5,025 nt of DNA from positions 1 through 5,025 of the forward strand of contig DOZZ01000005.1 of the NCBI GenBank assembly GCA_003517725.1, in the 5' to 3' direction. Shown here in pieces: positions 1-4,966 of this stretch (the stretch's first letter is position 1; every line of letters begins with the position of its first letter). A program made the position numbers and the translations under genes. Source of the stretch: Bryobacterales bacterium (GTDB lineage Bacteria; Acidobacteriota; Terriglobia; Bryobacterales; Bryobacteraceae). The notes below the pieces were generated by a model. The model ran no database searches and was not told where the DNA came from. It saw only the letters and a program-made list of their open reading frames with translations.

Positions 1-1100
1 TCCTTGGGGAACAGCATGGGCGTGCCGTCCAGATCGGCTACCAGCTTTTGCGCCGCGAAGCCCTGGCGATAGGCCAGAGCGGCCAGCGTCGCATATGCCG
101 GACCTCCCGCCCGCGTGGCGTCGGCCAGCATCTTGTCGTCGAAGGCGCGCGCGCGGGCCGTCAGCTTGTCATAGTCCCGCAGGCCGTCGCGGAGCAGGTC
201 TTCGGCCTCGGCGCCATTGCGCCGCCAGTACGGCCGCAGGCGCCGGTAGAAATACTCGATCGAGAATAGATCGTCATAGCACAGCAGCACGTGCCGCGAC
301 ACCGGCGCCGACGCCACCGAGCCCAGATTGAACGCCCACGCCAGTACCGGCCGCTCCTTCTGGGCTTCCCGCGGCATGCCCAAGTCATCCGAGGCCGGCA
401 GGTTTCCCGATTGCGAAAACGCGGCAGTGGTCTGGCGCGCGCTGCCGACCGCAGCCGTCCCCTGCTCTTCCGGCGGAGCCGCTAGATAGAGATAGCCCCA
501 GTCGATGCGCAGGTTGTCGCCGAATTTCTTGAGCACCGGCTGTTCCCGCGATCCGATGCGCAGCACCGTCGCGCCGTCCACCTGGTAGCGCGAACCCGTG
601 ACATCCTGGTCCGGCGTGTTCACGGCGAGCGCCCCGCCGGCATCGAAATAGATGGCGGCCGCGTGATTCCGCCCGTCGGTCGATCGCACCTGCCACGTCA
701 AATAGGTGACGGGCCGCGAGAGCAGATCCAGATCGTCCGCCAGCGCTGGCGTCATAAAGGTTAGTTGCACGGCCACGCCCTGGCCCGCGAACTGGTACTC
801 GGTCCGGGTCGGGAACACCTGCTCCGAAATTTGCGGCAAGGCCGCCAAAGCCCGGGGTTCGGCGCCCATCAGGCGGTAAGCCGCGCCGTCGATGCGGATC
901 AGGCTGGTCAGCGGCTGGACCGTGCCGGTCCAGTGCTTGGTGGGTGCGGCGGTCAACTGGTCGGCCATCGACCAGACGCTGAAATAGGGGTCGCAGGCCA
1001 CCAAGGGCGTGGCCGGCGGGCGAAATGTCGAGGTTTGCCCTAAGAGGGCGGAGGCCAGGCACAGGCTGCCGGCCAGGGTGAGAGTCTTGCGCCAAGGCAT
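1..1100 (-). CDS. Secreted glutaminase-like protein (DUF4964/DUF5127/DUF4965 family), C-terminus beyond window
   Basis: This frame is open from an ATG at 1100 to the left edge with no stop, giving 366 residues; the rest lies outside the window. Residues 1-21 look like a Sec signal peptide (MPWRK, a hydrophobic core, then ALLG before Q22). The mature start shows the family signature: RPPATPLVACDPYFSVWS (27-44) followed by KHWTG (55-59) and an IRIDG strand (68-72). A beta-rich DUF5127-like region follows, ending near RHVLLCYDD (269-277) and EYFYRRLRPYWRR (282-294). The DUF4965-like helical domain then begins, with ALAYRQGFAAQKLVAD (341-356) and LFPK at the cut. Fungal glutaminase A belongs to this architecture, hence the name, but many bacterial members are uncharacterised, so the substrate is uncertain. 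Full members are much longer, so about half is probably missing. The ATG was chosen because the signal peptide follows directly and a GAGAG Shine-Dalgarno-like sequence lies just upstream, inside a hairpin. The gene starts 19 bases after the small upstream gene. Confidence 0.85.
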   Translation of the reverse strand, partial: MPWRKTLTLAGSLCLASALLGQTSTFRPPATPLVACDPYFSVWSMADQLTAAPTKHWTGTVQPLTSLIRIDGAAYRLMGAEPRALAALPQISEQVFPTRTEYQFAGQGVAVQLTFMTPALADDLDLLSRPVTYLTWQVRSTDGRNHAAAIYFDAGGALAVNTPDQDVTGSRYQVDGATVLRIGSREQPVLKKFGDNLRIDWGYLYLAAPPEEQGTAAVGSARQTTAAFSQSGNLPASDDLGMPREAQKERPVLAWAFNLGSVASAPVSRHVLLCYDDLFSIEYFYRRLRPYWRRNGAEAEDLLRDGLRDYDKLTARARAFDDKMLADATRAGGPAYATLAALAYRQGFAAQKLVADLDGTPMLFPK

Positions 1101-1110
1101 AAGACTCTCA
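1079..1110 (-). promoter_or_regulatory. Perfect 10-bp hairpin around the glutaminase-like start codon
   Basis: In the minus-strand mRNA, TGAGAGTCTT (1110-1101) and AAGACTCTCA (1088-1079) are perfect reverse complements. They are separated by a 12-base loop (1100-1089) whose first three bases are the start codon AUG. The only Shine-Dalgarno-like sequence, GAGAG, sits in the 5' arm, so folding would hide it, and codons 5-8 form the 3' arm. The base pairing is seen directly; a role in limiting translation is inference. Confidence 0.5.
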
Positions 1111-1119
1111 GTTATATAC

Positions 1120-1419
1120 CTAATCCAGGCCGATGCTCCGGGCCATGTGCTCGAGATTCTCCACGGTGCTTGGAGGCTCGGCCTGCGCGGCTGCGGGCAC
1201 CGCCGCACCCTCTTGCTGGCGGCGCTCGGCCCAATACTTCTTCATGCGCTCGGAAACCTCTTTACGCGCCTGCGCATTCATAAATTTACGGCCGCGACGC
1301 TTGCCGGTGGCGGCCGCCGGGTCCACGTCGCCCTGCAACAGCTGCTCGAGTGAAGAGATGATCTTCTCCAATCTGGCCTTTTCGGCGTAAAGTTCGCGAA
1401 TTGCCCTGGTCAGATCCAT
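1120..1419 (-). CDS. Small basic protein with N-terminal coiled coil and AT-hook-like patch, function unknown
   Basis: The predicted protein has 99 residues. Residues 1-30 (MDLTRAIREL onward, with KARLEKIISSLEQLL) have a heptad-like pattern suited to a short coiled coil or dimerisation helix. A strongly basic stretch follows: GKRRGRK (39-45) resembles an AT-hook-like or minor-groove patch. After it comes an A-R-K-x-V-S-E-R-M-K-K-Y-W-A-E-R-R helix (51-67), a pattern that recurs in small bacterial proteins suspected of binding nucleic acid. The tail (71-99) is Ala/Pro-rich and then acidic. I do not recognise a characterised family; nucleic-acid binding is inference from composition. I start at the ATG at 1419 because the MDLTRAIREL helix begins there. 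A GTG at 1434 would add five residues but directly abuts the AGAGGAG sequence, leaving no room for ribosome spacing. It lies between tatC and the glutaminase-like gene, in the same orientation, and ends 19 bases before the latter. Confidence 0.7.
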   Translation of the reverse strand: MDLTRAIRELYAEKARLEKIISSLEQLLQGDVDPAAATGKRRGRKFMNAQARKEVSERMKKYWAERRQQEGAAVPAAAQAEPPSTVENLEHMARSIGLD

Positions 1420-1433
1420 ACCGATTCTCGTCA

Positions 1434-1440
1434 CTCCTCT
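1434..1440 (-). promoter_or_regulatory. Shine-Dalgarno sequence of the small basic protein gene
   Basis: The minus strand reads AGAGGAG here. It lies 14 bases before the ATG at 1419, which is longer than usual, and overlaps the first base of the alternative GTG at 1434. Spacing therefore favours the ATG, though not decisively. Confidence 0.45.
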
Positions 1441-1441
1441 T

Positions 1442-1474
1442 TAGCGGCGGCTAGCGCTTTCTAGCGTACCAGCG
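1442..1474 (-). repeat. Phased CGCT(A) short repeats between tatC and the small basic protein gene
   Basis: On the minus strand CGCT occurs four times, beginning at 1474, 1466, 1456 and 1446. The last three are CGCTA and are exactly 10 bases apart, about one helical turn, placing them on the same DNA face. They fill nearly all the space between the tatC stop codon and the Shine-Dalgarno of the next gene. A binding site is possible, but five-base units can recur by chance. Confidence 0.35.
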
Positions 1475-1476
1475 AA

Positions 1477-2655
1477 TTATCTCGCTAAAAAAGGCCAATT
1501 GCTAATTAATTTATAACCAAATTTAAGAATTGCCAAGCTTGCCACCCCGGCCAGCACCACCAGACCCAGTCCGATCCACATAAGAATGCGCGGCCAAGGC
1601 AGCTTGCGGCCCTCGCGGCTCATCTGCAGCAGATACGCCGCCAGAATGCCCACATAGAACAGCAAACACATGGGCGTGGCGAACAGCATCAGGTTAAAGA
1701 CGTCCGGCGTGGGGGTCACGACGGCCGCGATGATAAAGATTGCCAGGATGGCATAGCGGCTGTGCTTCAGTAAGAACCCGGCCGTGACAATTCGCAAAAG
1801 GGCCAGAAAGAAAATGAGAATGGGGAGCTCAAATACCAGCCCGATCCCCAACGTTACGTTGACGAACAGGTCGAAGTATTCATTGATAGAAACCAGCGGC
1901 GTGACGTGCACATCGCGCCCCACGCCCAGCAAAAAGACCAACCCGTAGCGAAACGCGACGTAATAGGCGAACAGGCCCCCGGTGATGAACAGGCCCGCCG
2001 TGCAGAGCACGAAAGGCACGGCCCAGCGGCGTTCGCGCTTATAAAGGCCCGGCGCGATAAACGCCCAAACCTGGTAAATCAACCAGGGCGACGAAAGAAA
2101 AATGGAGCACAAAACCGGCACTTTAACCCAAATTACGTTGAAGCCTTCCATGGGCGTCAACTGGCTCAAAGTAGGTGGTTTAACACCAAGTTCCATGAGC
2201 GCGCCAACGGCCGGCTCGCTGATGATGTTCCACAGCTCCTTGCAGTAGACCAGGCAGGCTAGAAAACACACGCCGAAGCCCACCAGAATATAGATAATGC
2301 GGCGGCGCAGCTCCTCCAGATGTCCCAGGAACGACATCCGGACCATGCCTTCGTCCTCCTCGTCGGGTTCGTCGGGGGGAGGCGGTGGAGGTGGCGGCGG
2401 TGGGGCTTTCGGGCCCCCGGACTGTACCACGACTGCCGTGGCTGGTACACCTGGCTGGTTGGCGCTGGCGGGCGCGTCATCATAGGTGTACGACTCGTCG
2501 TGATACCAGGACTGGTCGTTGCGCTGTTCGTACGAAATATAGGCATCGCCCGAACCGCCGGCCACGGCTGGCGAGGGCGAATGCGGGTGGGGTTCGGCGG
2601 GCAGTGCCTCGCCTTCGGGAGGAGGGGCTCCCTGCGGGTCTTCCGTTGAATCCAT
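1477..2655 (-). CDS. tatC: Twin-arginine translocase core subunit TatC with long N-terminal extension and extra C-terminal membrane segment
   Basis: TatC is the membrane receptor that recognises twin-arginine signal peptides and, with TatA/B, exports folded proteins. The conserved core covers residues 107-345. It has HLEELRRR (112-119) at the cytoplasmic entry to the first helix and YQVWAFIAPGLYKRERR (194-210), with F199 and E208 matching E. coli F94 and E103 of the signal-peptide site. E276 in FELP corresponds to E. coli E170, and TPTPDVFN (314-321) precedes the sixth helix. Two additions are unusual. Residues 1-103 are a Pro/Tyr/acid-rich, low-complexity extension with YHDESYTYDD (51-60), ten consecutive prolines (85-94) and an acidic DEPDEEDE stretch. 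Residues 357-378 form a hydrophobic segment beyond the usual six. The protein has 392 residues against 258 in E. coli. The start at 2655 follows the tatA stop by six bases and has no good Shine-Dalgarno, suggesting coupling to tatA. An internal ATG at 2346 has a perfect one and would give a 289-residue TatC. I keep the long start because its extension shares a peptide with TatA. Confidence 0.95.
   Translation of the reverse strand: MDSTEDPQGAPPPEGEALPAEPHPHSPSPAVAGGSGDAYISYEQRNDQSWYHDESYTYDDAPASANQPGVPATAVVVQSGGPKAPPPPPPPPPPDEPDEEDEGMVRMSFLGHLEELRRRIIYILVGFGVCFLACLVYCKELWNIISEPAVGALMELGVKPPTLSQLTPMEGFNVIWVKVPVLCSIFLSSPWLIYQVWAFIAPGLYKRERRWAVPFVLCTAGLFITGGLFAYYVAFRYGLVFLLGVGRDVHVTPLVSINEYFDLFVNVTLGIGLVFELPILIFFLALLRIVTAGFLLKHSRYAILAIFIIAAVVTPTPDVFNLMLFATPMCLLFYVGILAAYLLQMSREGRKLPWPRILMWIGLGLVVLAGVASLAILKFGYKLISNWPFLAR
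2344..2360 (-). promoter_or_regulatory. Internal Shine-Dalgarno and ATG inside tatC (alternative start)
   Basis: The minus strand has AGGAGG at 2360-2355, then eight bases, then ATG at 2346-2344 (codon 104 of the long tatC). This is textbook spacing and a perfect anti-Shine-Dalgarno match. The product would begin MVRMSFLGHLEEL, exactly where ordinary TatC proteins begin. The signal could also arise by chance, because the Glu-Glu-Asp codons (GAG GAG GAC) spell it automatically. Confidence 0.5.
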
Positions 2656-2661
2656 TATAGG

Positions 2662-3117
2662 TTAGCTATGGTGCTCCGCCGCTTCGGGAGACGCCACCGC
2701 GGAGTAGTCCCGTACCGGGCCTCCCGAAGCGGAGAGCGTTTCATTGGCGATGGCGCCGGCCGGAGCTTCCGGCGGCGCGGCGGCAGAGGTGGAGTCAGCG
2801 CCCTGGGGTGCGGATGCGCTGGATTCAAGGAGGGCAGGTTCCGCGGCGTAGGCGTCGGAAGTGTAGGACGAGTAGTCGTAGTTGTAGCTCTCGTCATGAT
2901 AGAAGCCGGTGGAGAGCTCTTTCTTGACCGGAGCGACTTCCTGCTCCAGATTGCGCATTTCGCGGTCGAAGGTGGATTTCAATTCTTCGGAGGCACGACG
3001 GAACTCGCGCATACCCTTGCCGACCATGCGGCCCAGTTCGGGCAGTTTTTTCGGACCGAACAGAAGGAGCGCCACGATGAAGATCGCGACCATCTCCGGA
3101 AATCCTACGGGACCCAT
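2662..3117 (-). CDS. tatA: Twin-arginine translocase subunit TatA/TatB-like with long Tyr/Ala-rich tail
   Basis: This is a single-span TatA/Hcf106-family subunit of the Tat export machinery, 151 residues. The N-terminal helix (about 6-20) is followed by the hinge FGPKKLPELGR (20-30) and a long charged amphipathic helix running to about residue 68. It carries E8 and P22, as in TatB, but also F20-G21 and KKLPELG, as in TatA. With no second family member in the window it may do both jobs with TatC, although other tat genes could lie elsewhere. The tail from residue 69 looks disordered. It begins with a tyrosine-rich segment, YHDESYNYD (73-81) then YSSYTSDAY (82-90), and continues as Ala/Ser/Pro-rich sequence. 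The nine-residue YHDESYxYD is shared with the TatC extension. The ATG at 3117 has GGAG six bases upstream and gives the canonical N-terminus. It sits 27 bases after hpt and six before tatC, so co-translation with tatC is likely. Confidence 0.92.
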   Translation of the reverse strand: MGPVGFPEMVAIFIVALLLFGPKKLPELGRMVGKGMREFRRASEELKSTFDREMRNLEQEVAPVKKELSTGFYHDESYNYDYSSYTSDAYAAEPALLESSASAPQGADSTSAAAPPEAPAGAIANETLSASGGPVRDYSAVASPEAAEHHS

Positions 3118-3144
3118 TGCATTCTCCGCCTCTATTGTAATCGA

Positions 3145-3669
3145 TCAGGCCGACAGCACGCAGATGTCGCGCAGGTTACGGTAGCGCTCGTCGAAATCGA
3201 GCCCGTAGCCGACCACGAACTCGTCGGGAATTTCGAAGCCGACATAGGCCACGTCGACCTTACGCAGACGGCGCTCCGGCTTGTCGAGCAGCGCGGCGAT
3301 GCGCAGGGAGCGGGGGTGGCGTTGCTCCAGCATATTGGTGAGGTACTGCAGGGTGACGCCGCTGTCGACGATATCCTCGACGATCAGCACGTCGGCGCCT
3401 TCGATCGAGGCATCCAGGTCTTTGGTGACGCGCACTTGCCCCGAGGAGTTCTGGTTCTTGCCATAGCTGGCGATGCCCATGAAGTCGAGGCCGACGTCGC
3501 GCGGGATAGCGCGGGCCAGGTCGGCCAGAAAAAAACACGCGCCCTTCAGGATGCAGATCAGCCGCAGCCTTCCGTCGGGATAGTCGGCGGCGATCTGGCT
3601 GCCCATCTCGCGGATGCGCCGCTGGATCAATTCTTCGCCCAGCAGAACGCGAAGCTGAGAGTCGGGCAT
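3145..3669 (-). CDS. hpt: Hypoxanthine phosphoribosyltransferase
   Basis: This cytoplasmic purine-salvage enzyme transfers the phosphoribosyl group of PRPP to hypoxanthine, and usually guanine, to make IMP or GMP. The 174-residue length is typical of bacterial forms. The LKG loop is at 41-43, the flexible-loop SYG at 68-70, and the PRPP-binding motif VLIVEDIVDSGVTL at 94-107, with acidic E98-D99 and the likely general base D102. K130 and the FEIPDEFVVGYGLD segment (145-158) line the purine site; by comparison with the human enzyme F151 and V152 would stack on or contact the base and D158 would bind metal. All key residues appear intact. The ATG at 3669 is only nine bases after the TAG of the upstream GT87 gene and has no clear Shine-Dalgarno, so translation may depend on coupling. 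The tat genes follow 27 bases downstream. There is no obvious biochemical link between purine salvage and Tat export. Confidence 0.96.
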   Translation of the reverse strand: MPDSQLRVLLGEELIQRRIREMGSQIAADYPDGRLRLICILKGACFFLADLARAIPRDVGLDFMGIASYGKNQNSSGQVRVTKDLDASIEGADVLIVEDIVDSGVTLQYLTNMLEQRHPRSLRIAALLDKPERRLRKVDVAYVGFEIPDEFVVGYGLDFDERYRNLRDICVLSA

Positions 3670-3678
3670 CTGCGTATT

Positions 3679-4893
3679 CTAACCGCTGGTGGCGCGGCTG
3701 GTAGAACTGGCGAGTTCCGGGGCCTGCGTGACCTTCTTATGGCCGCGCCATCCGAGCCGCCACCACCCGAGCCAAACCAGCGGACTCCAGAAATAGACGC
3801 CCAGCGGGAAAGGCACCTTCGACAGCACCATCATCAGCAAAAGCGCGTTGAGGGCGACGAGAACTCCCGCGGCGACGATGCGCCGCGCGCTGGATGCCCG
3901 GGCCCGATAGATCCACAGCGTGGCTTGCAGAATGGCGGGCAGCACCAGCACTTCATCGGTGAACCACTCATAGGGAGTCACCACGAATGAGGCCAACGCC
4001 AGCGCCAGGCCGTGCGTGCGCCAATTCCACTCCCGGCGACGGTGCCAGTAATACCAGACGCCCCAGACCATGCCGAGCCCGGCCGGCACAAACTGCACCC
4101 AGAAGGCCCGGCGAAAGAACACGGCGCGAAAGATTCCGGAAAGCGAAGGTACCAGCAGCGGGGCTATGGGCTCGGCGCTATGCACGCTGGCCTCATACCA
4201 ATGCGAGAACACCGCGGGATCCATGGCGACGGCTAGCAGCGACGCGGCCGCGAAGGCCGAGGCCGCGCCCAGCGCCAGGCGCCAGCGCTTACGGTGGATG
4301 ATCCAGACCAGTTGCACAATCCAGAAGATGGCCAGCAACTGGGGCTTGATGGCCGGCAGCACCAGCGCGGCGCCGGCCCAGAAATCGCGCTTCGGTTCGC
4401 ACGCCAGGACCAGCACCAGCGCTAGCATCATAAAGAAGCCCATCTGAGAAGTAACCAGGCACGCCAGCACCGGGGCAAACAGATAGGTGGCATACACGAA
4501 CGGACGCCGCGCGGTTATGGGCCACTGCTGCATGCGCCAGCAGAGCCGCGAGGCCAGCAACAGCGCGGCGATGCTGGCCGCCAGCCATAGGGCCCAGCCC
4601 CACATGGGGGAGAGCAATCCAAACGGAATCAGCGTCCAGAGCAACCAGGGCGGCTCGCGCGGATAGGTCACGTGATCCGCCGCATACCCCAGCGATTTTT
4701 CGATGGCGAAGAGCTCCACCGGATCATAAGGGTTATGTTGCTGGAGGGCCAGGCGGCCGGAAGCGTAGTAGACGATGAAATCGCGGTCGCCCAGGTTGTG
4801 GGGGGCGATTTTGGGAACCCACAAAAAGGCCGTGGCGAGAGCCACGGCGAACACCGCGGCCAGGACCCAGGCGCGCTTGGAGCGAGGTATCAC
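3679..4893 (-). CDS. Polytopic membrane protein, probable GT87/DUF2029-type (GT-C fold) glycosyltransferase
   Basis: The 404-residue protein is very hydrophobic, with roughly ten membrane segments; the first is at about 9-26. The following extracytoplasmic loop has the family hallmark of GT87/DUF2029 proteins: GDRDFIVYYASG (35-46), with acidic D36 and D38, and then HNPYDP (53-58). KPQL (183-186) in a later loop is also typical, and VVTPYEWFTDEVLVLP (304-319) resembles the conserved late segment. Known relatives are polyprenyl-phosphate-dependent mannosyltransferases acting on lipid-linked or envelope glycans. The donor and acceptor here cannot be told from sequence, and the family call rests on motif resemblance. 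The start is a GTG at 4893, preceded by no clear Shine-Dalgarno; it was chosen because the first helix follows immediately and no better in-frame start is seen. It is the first gene of the minus-strand cluster and ends nine bases before hpt. The C-terminal tail (383-404) is hydrophilic and Ser/Thr-rich. Confidence 0.78.
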   Translation of the reverse strand: MIPRSKRAWVLAAVFAVALATAFLWVPKIAPHNLGDRDFIVYYASGRLALQQHNPYDPVELFAIEKSLGYAADHVTYPREPPWLLWTLIPFGLLSPMWGWALWLAASIAALLLASRLCWRMQQWPITARRPFVYATYLFAPVLACLVTSQMGFFMMLALVLVLACEPKRDFWAGAALVLPAIKPQLLAIFWIVQLVWIIHRKRWRLALGAASAFAAASLLAVAMDPAVFSHWYEASVHSAEPIAPLLVPSLSGIFRAVFFRRAFWVQFVPAGLGMVWGVWYYWHRRREWNWRTHGLALALASFVVTPYEWFTDEVLVLPAILQATLWIYRARASSARRIVAAGVLVALNALLLMMVLSKVPFPLGVYFWSPLVWLGWWRLGWRGHKKVTQAPELASSTSRATSG

Positions 4894-4924
4894 TGGCAGA
4901 TCGTAACATTTATTCGGGCAGGGC

Positions 4925-4959
4925 TTGCCTATCTTACTTATGTGTCTTGTATGATAGGC
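4925..4959 (+). promoter_or_regulatory. Candidate promoter overlapped by a 7-bp inverted repeat (possible operator)
   Basis: In the 73-base divergent region the plus strand has TTGCCT (4925-4930, four of six to the -35 consensus), a long 19-base spacer, and TATGAT (4950-4955, five of six to the -10). GCCTATC (4927-4933) and GATAGGC (4953-4959) are perfect inverted repeats lying across these two boxes, 26 bases centre to centre, as expected for a dimeric repressor site. Transcription would start only about five bases before the ATG at 4967, so the mRNA would be nearly leaderless. Spacing is suboptimal and the site is tentative. Confidence 0.35.
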
Positions 4960-4966
4960 CGGCGAT

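Noticed and set aside
385..1095. Minus-strand open frame of 236 codons starting within the glutaminase-like gene
   Set aside because: It is out of frame with the open frame beginning at 1100, which shows a signal peptide and family motifs throughout; the 236-codon frame has only low-complexity Arg/Gly/Ala sequence.
1050..1100. Lipoprotein signal in the glutaminase-like N-terminus (C14)
   Set aside because: The residues before C14 are G-S-L, which do not make a lipobox, and C14 sits in the middle of the hydrophobic core; a standard signal peptide ending near residue 21 fits better.
1420..1434. GTG at 1434 as the start of the small basic protein
   Set aside because: The Shine-Dalgarno sequence would overlap the start codon; the ATG at 1419 begins the predicted helix.
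1471..1492. Stem AGCGA/TCGCT next to six A/T bases at the end of tatC, as a terminator
   Set aside because: On the minus strand the T run lies before the stem, not after it, and on the plus strand the stem is followed by A. The 5-bp stem also overlaps the tatC stop codon, so it cannot act as a normal intrinsic terminator in either direction.
3134..3139. TACAAT on the minus strand between hpt and tatA as an internal promoter -10 box
   Set aside because: It matches five of six consensus bases, but no -35-like sequence is found at suitable spacing and there is no extended -10, so it is not supported.
2668..3990. A 440-codon open frame on the plus strand across tatA, hpt and part of the GT87 gene
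   Set aside because: It lies antisense to three well-supported genes, is Arg/Gly/Asp-rich with no family motif, and such antisense frames are common in GC-rich DNA. The minus-strand genes have intact catalytic motifs and proper starts.
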